Assembly (NCBI GenBank): GCA_027214385.1
Contig: JAPVXR010000003.1
Coordinates: 1 to 64,000, forward strand
Source of the DNA: Cryomorphaceae bacterium 1068
GTDB taxonomy: Bacteria > Bacteroidota > Bacteroidia > Flavobacteriales_D > Cryomorphaceae
DNA length: 64,000 nt
Reading direction: 5' to 3'
Position 1 is the stretch's first letter, and every line of letters starts with the position of its first letter. Positions 46,046 through 54,606 of the stretch are shown here, piece by piece. Under the pieces are notes generated by a model that searched no databases, had not been told where the DNA came from, and saw nothing but the letters and a program-made list of their open reading frames with translations. The translations under genes and the position numbers were made by a program.

Positions 46046-46801
46046 ATGATCAAATTCTTCCAACGTATCAGAAAAGAGATGATAAAAGAAAATCGCGTAT
46101 CGAAGTATATGCTCTACGCTATTGGCGAAATAGTCCTGGTGGTCATTGGGATACTGATTGCCTTGCAAATCAACAGCTGGAACCAACTGCGCCAACAAAA
46201 CAATCAGGAAAAAATCTATTTGGAAGACCTAAAAAGAGATCTCATTTTTGATATTGAAACACTCGATGAAAAGATCGTGCAGAATGAAACTTCGATAGAA
46301 AATGTCACTAAAGTACTGACGTTGATTTCGTCGAAAACAGATTTTTCTGATGAGGATAAAATGAATCTATACCAACTGCTAATCCCTATTTGCGGTGAAA
46401 CCTATTTTATTCCCGAACAGGGAACCATACATCAGATAGAAGCCAGCAGTGCGGGGAGTTACCTGCGCAACAAGGCGCTTAAAGACCAGATTTTTAGATA
46501 CTATTCTAGCCGAGAACGCGAGGGGAAGAACATGGAGCAAAGCATACAACTCTATCAACACCATTTTATAACACCCAATATTCTATCTATCGGTATTGAT
46601 CCCGTATTTTCAGAAGTAGCTTTCAATGGGAATTATGAACTGGACACCATTGATTTTACTTCACTCTTGAAAAACAAGGAGTTCAATATCGCTCTGTTTA
46701 TGAAGAAAGTAGGGGCTACCAATCAGAACGGTTTATATCAAATCGCACAAAAGGAAGCGGAACAAATTATTGCGCTCATCGATGATGAATTAGAGATATG
46801 A
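46046..46801 (+). CDS. DUF6090-like array protein, copy 2
   Basis: 251 aa, starting at ATG 46046 by alignment with the other copies rather than at the TTG two codons earlier. The N-tail is the MIKE type (KEMIKENRVSKYMLYAIGE). The core is altered to EASSAGSYLRNKAL after PEQGTIHQI, resembling copy 8 (HEGTVRDIV before its core). The early periplasmic part DLKRDLIFDIETLDEKI also pairs with copy 8. One Cys (~115). Its stop overlaps the ATG of copy 3 by ATGA. Confidence 0.85.
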   Translation: MIKFFQRIRKEMIKENRVSKYMLYAIGEIVLVVIGILIALQINSWNQLRQQNNQEKIYLEDLKRDLIFDIETLDEKIVQNETSIENVTKVLTLISSKTDFSDEDKMNLYQLLIPICGETYFIPEQGTIHQIEASSAGSYLRNKALKDQIFRYYSSREREGKNMEQSIQLYQHHFITPNILSIGIDPVFSEVAFNGNYELDTIDFTSLLKNKEFNIALFMKKVGATNQNGLYQIAQKEAEQIIALIDDELEI

Positions 46802-47556
46802 TCAAATTCTTCAGACATATCCGAAAAGCCATGATAAAAGAAAGCAAAGCCTCGAAGTACCTGCTCTACGCAATCGGCGAAATTGTGCTCGTGGTGATCG
46901 GTATATTGATTGCCCTCCAAATCAATAATTGGAATCAAAATGAAACCAATAGAGCTAGAGAAATAGCGATTCTCAAAGATTTAAACCAGGAGTTTAAAAA
47001 GAACACATTGAAACTCGATTCCTTGATTCAAGACCACCGTGGGATGCTTGAGGCAGCTAATGAGATCATGATGCTGATAGGAGAACCTGAAAATACTTTG
47101 GCAAACCATAATGTAGACAGCCTAATTTACCTCTCCATCGATTATGATGATTTCAATCCTAGTCAATCTGTAATCGACGAAGCAATAGCATCGGGAACGA
47201 TAAGCTTGATTCGTTCGGATTCTCTGCGTTCGCTCATTTTTGACTGGGTAAGCGCCATGGGTGGCATTAAAGAGTCATATGCTACTATGGACGAAATGGG
47301 TCAAACGATGACGCTTCCGTATCTTACCAAATACGGCTCTATGAAGAATATTGACTATTTCGGACTGATGGAAGCAAATGGTAAATCCAAATTCGAATCC
47401 AGAAACCCAGCGCTTTTCCAGGAAGTAGAATTCGAAAACATTATGGATAATCAAGCTTGGGGAATGAAAAATTATCTGAATAAATTGGAGGGACTGAAGC
47501 CTTTAGTAGATCAAATTATGCATCTGACGAACCGAGAAATAGAAAAGGGTAAATGA
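46798..47556 (+). CDS. DUF6090-like array protein, copy 3
   Basis: 252 aa. The N-tail is the MIKE type (KAMIKESKASKYLLYAIGE), but the periplasmic part belongs with copies 6 and 7: an ILKDLNQEFKKNTLKLD opening, then DFNPSQSVIDEAIASG and TISLIRSDSLRSLIFDW at ~120-147. This mismatch between the two halves is one of the clearest mosaic signs in the array. No cysteine was seen. ATGA overlaps join it to copies 2 and 4. Confidence 0.85.
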   Translation: MIKFFRHIRKAMIKESKASKYLLYAIGEIVLVVIGILIALQINNWNQNETNRAREIAILKDLNQEFKKNTLKLDSLIQDHRGMLEAANEIMMLIGEPENTLANHNVDSLIYLSIDYDDFNPSQSVIDEAIASGTISLIRSDSLRSLIFDWVSAMGGIKESYATMDEMGQTMTLPYLTKYGSMKNIDYFGLMEANGKSKFESRNPALFQEVEFENIMDNQAWGMKNYLNKLEGLKPLVDQIMHLTNREIEKGK

Positions 47557-48335
47557 TCAAATTCTTCCGCCGCTTCCGCCAAAAACTGCTTATGGAAAAC
47601 CGAGCTTCGAAGTACCTGCTATATGCTATTGGTGAAATCGTGCTTGTAGTCATCGGGATATTGATAGCCCTGCAAATCAACAATTGGAATGAGCAGCGTA
47701 AAGAACGCGGCAGAGAAGTCGAATTTCTCAAGGGTTTAAAGACCGACCTCCTAGCTGATAGGGCAAGTTTGGAGAGTGTGATTGAGAATAGAACGGCAAA
47801 AGTAAAAAGTTGCATTGCATTACAGGGTAGCATCCAATTGGAGACCTACACTCAAGTGTTTTCAGCAGATTCAATGATTTCAACTGTTCTTGGTTGGGTG
47901 GAATATGTACCGCAGACCAATACCTTCGACGAATTGGTCAATTCCGGCAATCTCGGGATCATTAAAAATGACAGCATTAAAAACAGATTGCTGAAGCTAA
48001 AACAAGATAGAGAGCGTGACCATACTTACACCCTGCACATGCGCAGAGAGTACGATCACTACCTCTATGATCGGCACGCCGAATTAGGATCTGTTTGGCC
48101 TTTTGGAGATTTTGAAGAGTCAGCCAAACAAGGAGTATTAGTTTACCAAGTCCTTTCGGACGACGAAGTTGAATTGATAGCAAACGGAATCAAAGCGTAT
48201 CTAAGTGATCGGCGTGTGAGAAATGGATTGCGTCTTGCAGCCGGCAATAACTCAGGTCTGCTATGGGGCTGTCAGAAAATGTACAAAGATGGGAATGAAC
48301 TCATCGAATTGATAGAAGAAGAGATAAACAAATGA
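47553..48335 (+). CDS. DUF6090-like array protein, copy 4
   Basis: 260 aa with the LLME tail type (RQKLLMENRASKYLLYAIGE). The core reads TFDELVNSGNLGIIKND (~125-140) and is among the most family-typical in the set. The C-terminal third has a distinct region, HTYTLHMRREYDHYLYDRHA, rich in His and Tyr. It has two cysteines, in KSCIALQG (~88) and LLWGCQKM (~243). Its stop overlaps the ATG of the short remnant that follows. Confidence 0.85.
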   Translation: MIKFFRRFRQKLLMENRASKYLLYAIGEIVLVVIGILIALQINNWNEQRKERGREVEFLKGLKTDLLADRASLESVIENRTAKVKSCIALQGSIQLETYTQVFSADSMISTVLGWVEYVPQTNTFDELVNSGNLGIIKNDSIKNRLLKLKQDRERDHTYTLHMRREYDHYLYDRHAELGSVWPFGDFEESAKQGVLVYQVLSDDEVELIANGIKAYLSDRRVRNGLRLAAGNNSGLLWGCQKMYKDGNELIELIEEEINK

Positions 48336-48484
48336 TCAAATTCTTCCGCCATATACGTCAAATCCAAAAGTGCTTCCAAAACCTTAAAGGGTGGACTTTT
48401 GCAGTTAATGTTTTGAATGAAAATGTGTGCGCGGGCTCGCCTCTTCAGGGGCTGGGGGCTTCGCGGCTAATAGAAAATCGATGA
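48332..48484 (+). pseudogene. 50-codon remnant of an array gene
   Basis: The first ten codons encode MIKFFRHIRQ, identical in protein to the start of copies 5, 9 and 11. The sequence then switches to 40 unrelated codons (IQKCFQNLKG...LIENR) with no membrane segment. It keeps an ATGA overlap at both ends, with copy 4 (48332-48335) and copy 5 (48481-48484), so the reading-frame chain is unbroken. A deletion or replacement has removed almost the whole gene while leaving the translational relay intact. It may be a dead copy or a short coupling peptide. Confidence 0.6.
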
Positions 48485-49254
48485 TCAAATTCTTCCGACA
48501 TATCCGACAACGCATGATTAAAGAAAACAGAGTTTCTAAGTACTTGCTCTATGCTATCGGCGAAATCGTGTTGGTGGTAATCGGAATACTGATTGCCTTG
48601 CAGATCAATAATTGGAATGAGGCGCGCAAAGAAGGAGAACAACGCCAGCAACTCATTTCATCGCTATTGGAAGATTTCGAGTACAATAGGGAAACATTGC
48701 TGAATCATAAATTACCAGCTATGGATATGGCCATGGAAAAAATGGAATTATTCTTCCGTTTGATGCAAGAAGATACTGATGTGAATAAAGGTCAACTGCT
48801 TTCAAGTGCACAGGTTTCGGTGGATTCACTAAGGAAGCTGGCAATACCCTTCTTCCAAAGTGAACCATTCAGTGCCAACCTTACAACATTGAGCGAAGCT
48901 TCTTCAAGCGGAAAACTAAGTCTATTGAAGAACAAAGAACTATTCAGGGAATTCACTCAATTTGAAATGTACTATGATCGCTTCCTCTATTTGACTGAAG
49001 AAAGCACACATGCCTATTTCAATGGTTGTTTATGGGAAATCAGGAGAACAGTGGATCCCGATGTTCTTGCCGGAAGAAAATCCATGCCAAACCTCAACTA
49101 TGAGGAGTACAAGAAGATTATGGATCAACCTCTCGCAAAAACCGCATTATACAATGCACAAATCCTTAGGTATAACAAGAGATCAACGCTTTCTAACCTA
49201 TTAGAAAACACAGATAAGATCATCTCCATTTTAAAAGAAATGCAAGAATCATGA
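48481..49254 (+). CDS. DUF6090-like array protein, copy 5
   Basis: 257 aa from ATG 48481; a longer frame from GTG 48427 would add 18 foreign residues from the remnant region and is rejected. The N-tail is the MIKE type (RMIKENRVSKYLLYAIGE). The core is shifted to ~142 and reads ASSSGKLSLLKNKELF. The region before it is Met- and Phe-rich (MAMEKMELFFRLMQ). One Cys occurs near 180 (FNGCLWEIRR). ATGA overlaps join it to the remnant and to copy 6. Confidence 0.85.
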   Translation: MIKFFRHIRQRMIKENRVSKYLLYAIGEIVLVVIGILIALQINNWNEARKEGEQRQQLISSLLEDFEYNRETLLNHKLPAMDMAMEKMELFFRLMQEDTDVNKGQLLSSAQVSVDSLRKLAIPFFQSEPFSANLTTLSEASSSGKLSLLKNKELFREFTQFEMYYDRFLYLTEESTHAYFNGCLWEIRRTVDPDVLAGRKSMPNLNYEEYKKIMDQPLAKTALYNAQILRYNKRSTLSNLLENTDKIISILKEMQES

Positions 49255-50003
49255 TTCAAATCTTTAGAAAGATCCGCCAGCGACTCTTGTCCGAATCAAG
49301 ATTTGGCAAGTATTTACTCTATGCATTTGGAGAGATTGTGCTGGTGGTGATAGGGATACTGATCGCCATCCAACTGAACGAATGGCGCAATGACGCGATC
49401 AATAGCCAAAAAAGGGACAAAGTGTTACAAGCGTTGCACTTCGAATTTCAGTCAAATCTGGCTCAGATGGATACCGTTCAATCTTATCAAAGAAGAATAA
49501 CCTTGGACTATCCTGTCGTCATGGATCTGATCAAGACTGTGGATGATCTTGCCAATGACTCCATCCTTCTTCTCGCACATAATCACATGGGAACTACTTG
49601 GAGTTTTGACCCTATCAACGGGGCGCTCCGTTCTGCTATTTCCTCAGGAGAGATCCATCTTATCGAGAATGATAGACTCTTGGATCTTTTGTTCAGCTGG
49701 GAAGATGTGGTCAATGATTCAAAAGAAGAGTCAGATAGACAAAGAGAATTTCAGACCAAGCAACTGGATCTATTCAAGAAGCACGTGCGAGTTGGCGATC
49801 TCTGGGCGTCATATTATCCGAACAGCATTCTCAGCCATTTCCCATCCGATGCTCGTGGACTCTATAAAGACGAGCTATTCGAAGATTATATATCCCTCAG
49901 TTATTTCATGGCGTATGAGTATTTGCTAGAACTCGATCTCATCAGAGCCAACAATTTGGAGATTCTGGAATTGATAGAAAGTGAAACAGTGAAATTGCAA
50001 TGA
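49251..50003 (+). CDS. DUF6090-like array protein, copy 6
   Basis: 250 aa. Its first residues are MIQIFRKIRQ, the only copy lacking the K-F-F triplet, and its helix end reads IAIQLNEW instead of IALQINNW. The tail is the LLSE type. The periplasmic part groups with copies 3 and 7 (ALHFEFQSNLAQMD, SFDPINGALRSAISSG and EIHLIENDRLLDLLFSW, ~120-145). No cysteine was seen. ATGA overlaps on both sides. Confidence 0.85.
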   Translation: MIQIFRKIRQRLLSESRFGKYLLYAFGEIVLVVIGILIAIQLNEWRNDAINSQKRDKVLQALHFEFQSNLAQMDTVQSYQRRITLDYPVVMDLIKTVDDLANDSILLLAHNHMGTTWSFDPINGALRSAISSGEIHLIENDRLLDLLFSWEDVVNDSKEESDRQREFQTKQLDLFKKHVRVGDLWASYYPNSILSHFPSDARGLYKDELFEDYISLSYFMAYEYLLELDLIRANNLEILELIESETVKLQ

Positions 50004-50809
50004 TCAAATTCTTCCGTCGCATACGCCAAAAGCTTCTTATGGATAGTAAATTCTCAAAGTACCTGCTCTATGCCATTGGAGAAATTGTGCTGGTGGTCAT
50101 CGGAATTTTGATAGCCTTGCAGATTAACAATTGGAAAGAGACCAAAAAGGAGCGTGCACAAGAGAAGGCTATTCTTAGTCAGGTTCATACCGAATTCAAG
50201 AGCAATCTCAAGCAGCTGGACGAAAAGATTGACATCAGAAAAAGACAAATAACAGGAGCGCAGGATTTACTCGCCTTCATTGACTACCCCGATTCAAGAG
50301 TGAAGGATAGTATAGAAAATGCGCTGACTTATACCATTGGATACTCCACTTTTGATCCCATTGTAAATGACTTGGCTTCAGCGGGGAGTTTGCGGATAAT
50401 TCGCAATGATAGCCTCAAATTGCTCTTATCTCAATGGACCAGCGAGTTGGTTCAAGTCATCGAGTCGGAGCAGTCGTGGTACAAGTACCGAAATGAAGTC
50501 TATGTGCCGTTTTTGATAGAAAACACCCAGCTTCGTACCTTGAGAAATGCTGCAATGAATAGAACTTTCGTCGGGAAGTTTCTCATTGATGTGGATAACC
50601 GGGAAGCCTTGGACTCACGCGTGGATTCCATTGGCAATTCTGCTTTTAGTTATGACATTAATGTGCTTTTGAACAATCCTGACTTTGAAGACCACCTTAC
50701 TCGTTGCATAGTAACCAATAGCATTTCAAATGTGCAGTCGTATATTTTACGCAAAAGAATATTGCTGATTCTTAAGATATTGGAATCAGAATTAGACCTG
50801 AAGAATTGA
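50000..50809 (+). CDS. DUF6090-like array protein, copy 7
   Basis: 269 aa, the longest copy. Its first 45 codons are nearly the same at nucleotide level as those of copy 12 (for example the run cgccaaaagcttcttatgga is shared), yet its periplasmic part groups with copies 3 and 6 (VHTEFKSNLKQLD, TFDPIVNDLASAGS, LRIIRNDSLKLLLSQW). This is a direct hint of 5'-end exchange. It overlaps copy 6 by ATGA and is separated from copy 8 by 10 bases. Confidence 0.85.
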   Translation: MIKFFRRIRQKLLMDSKFSKYLLYAIGEIVLVVIGILIALQINNWKETKKERAQEKAILSQVHTEFKSNLKQLDEKIDIRKRQITGAQDLLAFIDYPDSRVKDSIENALTYTIGYSTFDPIVNDLASAGSLRIIRNDSLKLLLSQWTSELVQVIESEQSWYKYRNEVYVPFLIENTQLRTLRNAAMNRTFVGKFLIDVDNREALDSRVDSIGNSAFSYDINVLLNNPDFEDHLTRCIVTNSISNVQSYILRKRILLILKILESELDLKN

Positions 50810-50819
50810 ACCCTAGCCC

Positions 50820-51548
50820 ATGATTAAGCTATTCCGAAAAATCCGCCGGCGATTGCTATCTGAAGGCAAGTTCAGCAATTACCTGCTATATGCCATTGGC
50901 GAAATCGTTTTAGTGGTGATTGGAATTCTTATAGCTCTGCAAATTAACACAAGCAGTCAAAGAGCAAAAGACCAAGCTCAAGAACAAGTCTACCTGAAGA
51001 GTTTTCAAATCGATCTCGAGAAGGATATACAGGAGTTGGATCGTGTGATTGCGAAGGCTACTCGTGTTTCGGTTCTGGCAGATTCACTACTCATGTTTTT
51101 TGAGAATAGAGACCTTCTGGACGACGAAACACTTGAGCCCATCATCTTGGAATTGTCCAATTTCACTATCTACCTATCGCATGAAGGAACTGTTAGAGAT
51201 ATTGTAGGTTCTGGAGATTTAGATCTTATTCAATCAGATAGTGTTCGAATTAAAATGGCGTCTTGGGAAGCTGACCTAAAGAGCATAAGGGAATGGGAAA
51301 GTTTAAGTAAAGAAGCCACCGCTGACTACATGGATTATCTTGGAGAAAACATAGACATGTACAAGCGCGAATCTGGTAAATCTATGATTGACGAAGAGTC
51401 AAAAGCTAGGATTCTTGAAGATCGTTATTTCCTCAACTTAGTAGCCAGACGGTACCATGAAATGACGATTTTGGCGCGCCTTTATCAGTCAGAATTGGAA
51501 TCTACCCTCAACACGCTTAAGGTCGTAAAATCAGAATTAAGACCATGA
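50820..51548 (+). CDS. DUF6090-like array protein, copy 8
   Basis: 242 aa, with LLSE tail type (RRLLSEGKFSNYLLYAIGE) and a helix end reading ALQINTSSQ, so the usual N-N-W after the membrane segment is lost. The periplasmic part resembles copy 2 (FQIDLEKDIQELDRVI; SHEGTVRDIVGSGDLDLIQS near 124-136). It has no cysteine. It overlaps copy 9 by ATGA. Confidence 0.85.
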   Translation: MIKLFRKIRRRLLSEGKFSNYLLYAIGEIVLVVIGILIALQINTSSQRAKDQAQEQVYLKSFQIDLEKDIQELDRVIAKATRVSVLADSLLMFFENRDLLDDETLEPIILELSNFTIYLSHEGTVRDIVGSGDLDLIQSDSVRIKMASWEADLKSIREWESLSKEATADYMDYLGENIDMYKRESGKSMIDEESKARILEDRYFLNLVARRYHEMTILARLYQSELESTLNTLKVVKSELRP

Positions 51549-52321
51549 TAAAATTCTTTCGCCACATCCGTCAAAAACTACTCGCTGAGAGGAGACTATC
51601 CGGTTATTTGGCTTATGCCATCGGCGAAATTATTCTCGTGGTGATCGGGATATTGATCGCCCTACAGATCAATACATGGAATGAGGAAAACAAGCTCGAG
51701 AAGTCGAACAGAGTCCTCTTAAAAAAGCTGGTTGGTGAGTTGGATCTCAATATGGACAGATTGATGTATCTCGATACGTCAAATAAAGACGAGAATGGTG
51801 TTTCAAAACTAGACCGTATACTTGCAAATGCCGACACAGCTCTGCATTACATGACTTCAGGACTTGATACTTCCGGAATAGTCTGGATGTTGGAAACACG
51901 GCAATGGTGGGCCTTTCAATTCAACTTGCATTCTTCGGTGTATCAGGAAATGATAAGTACGGGTAGGCTTTACACACTCGAACCTGACTCGCTTATTCAA
52001 CAGATTGAAACCTATTACAAGAGTTTAGAACAACGCGAATTTTACCTGGATAAGATGGTCGATGGTGTACATCGGCACTGGGAAGATTGCAAATACGGTG
52101 AGGCCAGCTTGGAGACAGAGTTCAATAAATATGGCGTCGATGCTCTTGACCATCATCAATGGGTTTTTGATCGGCATTCCGAGAACTACTTGGACCTTCA
52201 GCAAGCCGTGAAACGCTCTTCTATTGTAATGCATTATGAAAAAGCAGAGCTCAAATCACAGCTTAAGCTTTCACAAGAACTAAAGAATCAAATTGAAAAC
52301 GTTTTAGCACAAGACAGATGA
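51545..52321 (+). CDS. DUF6090-like array protein, copy 9
   Basis: 258 aa, tail LLAE with SGYLAYAIGE. The periplasmic part forms a pair with copy 13: MDRLMYLDT, then a GLDTSGI segment (~108) and a late FDRHSENYLDL near 220. The core is shifted and altered to MISTGRLYTLEPDSL (~136). It has one Cys (~182, WEDCKYG) and many aromatic residues (RQWWAFQF). ATGA overlaps on both sides. Confidence 0.85.
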   Translation: MIKFFRHIRQKLLAERRLSGYLAYAIGEIILVVIGILIALQINTWNEENKLEKSNRVLLKKLVGELDLNMDRLMYLDTSNKDENGVSKLDRILANADTALHYMTSGLDTSGIVWMLETRQWWAFQFNLHSSVYQEMISTGRLYTLEPDSLIQQIETYYKSLEQREFYLDKMVDGVHRHWEDCKYGEASLETEFNKYGVDALDHHQWVFDRHSENYLDLQQAVKRSSIVMHYEKAELKSQLKLSQELKNQIENVLAQDR

Positions 52322-53085
52322 TAAAGTTCTTCCGAAAAATCCGTCAACGCTTACTAAAGGAAGGGAGGCTGTCCAGTTACCTCCTCTACGCCATCGGCGA
52401 AATCGTGCTTGTAGTGATTGGGATTCTTATTGCTTTGCAGATCAGCACTTGGAGCCGAACTCGTCAAGAAAGCGATAAAGTGAAGTCATACCTGAGAAAC
52501 ATTGAAGCCGATCTCAACCAACAACTGGCCTACATTGATATCCAACTTGAGTTTGAATATAATTGCGACTCTCTTGCCAAGTCGTTATTGGCTCGTTATA
52601 GAAAGGAACAGGCTCTCGCCATAGATTCTGTCTCATCCGGTCAATTGTATAATCTGACCATACGCAATACTTTCACCAAGGCAGATCCCACCTATCAAGA
52701 TCTCATTTCCACAGGGAACATTGGTTTGATCAAAGATGAATTACTTCGAAACGAAATCCTCAATTACTATCTCGAACTTGAACGTTTTGAAACGATCATG
52801 ATGATCAACAATACACTATACGTAGATGAGATGTTTGCTATGAAAATGGTGAACAATGCCTATATGGTCAGCGATGTACAGATTGGAAATACAGACCGCA
52901 GACTATTCGAAGTCTCCAACGAGATGTTAGAAGTTCCAGAGCATGAGATGTTGGTGATCAATCTCATCAAGATTAGAGAAGATATTGCCGTAGGACATGT
53001 TAAATTTATGAATGAACTCAAAGAAAAGACAGAATCGATGCTCGATGTCATCCAGAATCATATCATTCTAGAACAGAAAGAATAA
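52318..53085 (+). CDS. DUF6090-like array protein, copy 10
   Basis: 255 aa, tail LLKE (RQRLLKEGRLSSYLLYAIGE), helix end ALQISTWSR. The core YQDLISTGNIGLIKDE (~127-142) and the following LNYYLELERFETIMMINN make it the closest partner of copy 1. One Cys (~82, EYNCDSLAK). It overlaps copy 9 by ATGA and stands 8 bases before copy 11. Confidence 0.85.
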   Translation: MIKFFRKIRQRLLKEGRLSSYLLYAIGEIVLVVIGILIALQISTWSRTRQESDKVKSYLRNIEADLNQQLAYIDIQLEFEYNCDSLAKSLLARYRKEQALAIDSVSSGQLYNLTIRNTFTKADPTYQDLISTGNIGLIKDELLRNEILNYYLELERFETIMMINNTLYVDEMFAMKMVNNAYMVSDVQIGNTDRRLFEVSNEMLEVPEHEMLVINLIKIREDIAVGHVKFMNELKEKTESMLDVIQNHIILEQKE

Positions 53086-53093
53086 GAAGAGAA

Positions 53094-53819
53094 ATGATCA
53101 AATTCTTCCGCCATATCCGCCAAAAGCTTCTTATAGAAAACAAAGCTTCAAAATACCTGCTCTATGCCTTTGGCGAAATCATTCTTGTCGTGATAGGAAT
53201 ATTGATTGCCTTGCAGATCAACAATTGGAACGAGTCTCGAAAACTCGAGAATAAAGTCGCTAGCATCTACGCGATTGTGAAAAGTGACCTGCAATTGGAT
53301 ATGGAGAATATTGACTACGTTCTTGAAGCAATGTTACCAGAAGACACATTGCTAGGAATAATATTGGAAGGTCGTATGACGCGTGAACTATACGAGAATT
53401 GTGATAACTGTGAATTTGTAGTAGGTGGTTTCCCTGATATCACCTTGAGGTCTCGTGGTTTGACTTTACTTGAAGAGAACAGTACAATTTTCGACGCGCA
53501 GAAGGACAGTCTATTTATTCAAATAAGTGAGTTTTATTCCTATTATTTTACAGAGATAGAAGTAGATATGGAGGAAATCGAGATGGATTATAGCGATAAT
53601 TTTGCTTTTTGGAAGACCAATAAAACCTGGTTTGCTGATAACATCCACAGTATAAAAAATGATGATTTTGTACAGTATGCGTTAACCGATCCAGATTACA
53701 TAAATCGCGTCGCATCATGGCGTAGACTCTATTTTCAAAATTACCTCAGCCACTTGAAAGAGTACAAAGAAAGTGCCTTGATTTTGATAGCAGATCTAGA
53801 TAAACAAACCAACCAATAG
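53094..53819 (+). CDS. DUF6090-like array protein, copy 11
   Basis: 241 aa, the shortest full copy. Tail LLIE (RQKLLIENKASKYLLYAFGE), with Phe replacing Ile before the conserved G-E, as in copy 6. It has a CDNCEF pair (C-x-x-C at ~103-106) not found elsewhere in the array. The core is replaced by SRGLTLLEENSTIFDAQKDS. The C-terminal half is acidic and aromatic (FYSYYFTEIEVDMEEIEMDY). It is followed by a 25-bp gap. Confidence 0.85.
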   Translation: MIKFFRHIRQKLLIENKASKYLLYAFGEIILVVIGILIALQINNWNESRKLENKVASIYAIVKSDLQLDMENIDYVLEAMLPEDTLLGIILEGRMTRELYENCDNCEFVVGGFPDITLRSRGLTLLEENSTIFDAQKDSLFIQISEFYSYYFTEIEVDMEEIEMDYSDNFAFWKTNKTWFADNIHSIKNDDFVQYALTDPDYINRVASWRRLYFQNYLSHLKEYKESALILIADLDKQTNQ

Positions 53820-53844
53820 CGGGTAGGCATGACTACCGAAACCA

Positions 53845-54606
53845 ATGATTAAATTTTTCCGCCGCATCCGCCAAAAGCTTCTTATGGAAAGTAAATTCTC
53901 AAAGTACCTCCTCTACGCTATTGGAGAAATCATCCTTGTGGTGATAGGGATATTAATCGCTTTGCAAATCAACAATTGGAATGAAGGCCGAAAGGAGGCT
54001 AGCTTTGAAATTCAAATTCTCAAGGCATTCAAAGAGTCGCTAGAAACGGATTTATCCGACGTAGATGCCAATATTAATAGACACCAGCAAGGACTCCGCT
54101 CAGCCGATTCAATTTTGGTTTTACTGGAGTCAACACAATCAATCAACGAAGATTCATTGGCTCAACTCTTTGCTGCCGCGATGATGCATACGCGTTTTGT
54201 TCATTCCACCAGTGCTTTTGAATCGCTCAAAGCAAAAGGAGTGAATATCATCTCAAATCCAATTTTACAGAAAAAAATTGTAGACGTTTACGATTCGCAG
54301 TACAGTTTCTTCTTGCTTAACGAACAGGACTTTATTGACCAAATAATGATCGGCTACAACACCATCATGCCAACACGTTTCGAAGAATCCTTTAATATTG
54401 ACATCAGCACCAGCGAACTGACGGGCCACTTGAAGCCACTTGATTTTGAGGCCCTCAAAAAAGACCAAGAGTTTCTATATTATTTTAAATCTCTCAGAAA
54501 CTGGACTAAAATTATGATCGAATTTCAATATGCCATCTTAAGAAGCAACATCGTTGATCTACAGAAAATGATCGATGAAGAAATAGAACGAATAGAGGGA
54601 TTATGA
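53845..54606 (+). CDS. DUF6090-like array protein, copy 12
   Basis: 253 aa. Its start uses atgattaaatttttcc, different at silent positions from most copies, yet the next ~35 codons match copy 7 closely. The periplasmic part is unlike copy 7: KAFKESLETDLSDVDANI, then AFESLKAKGVNIISNPILQK (~125-144), a core in which S-G becomes K-G. No cysteine was seen. It overlaps copy 13 by ATGA. Confidence 0.85.
   Translation: MIKFFRRIRQKLLMESKFSKYLLYAIGEIILVVIGILIALQINNWNEGRKEASFEIQILKAFKESLETDLSDVDANINRHQQGLRSADSILVLLESTQSINEDSLAQLFAAAMMHTRFVHSTSAFESLKAKGVNIISNPILQKKIVDVYDSQYSFFLLNEQDFIDQIMIGYNTIMPTRFEESFNIDISTSELTGHLKPLDFEALKKDQEFLYYFKSLRNWTKIMIEFQYAILRSNIVDLQKMIDEEIERIEGL

Noticed and set aside
48427-48480. 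GTG start giving copy 5 an 18-residue extension (MRGLASSGAG...)
   Set aside because: All other copies start at the MIKFF-type Met, and the extension is read from the foreign part of the remnant in another frame.
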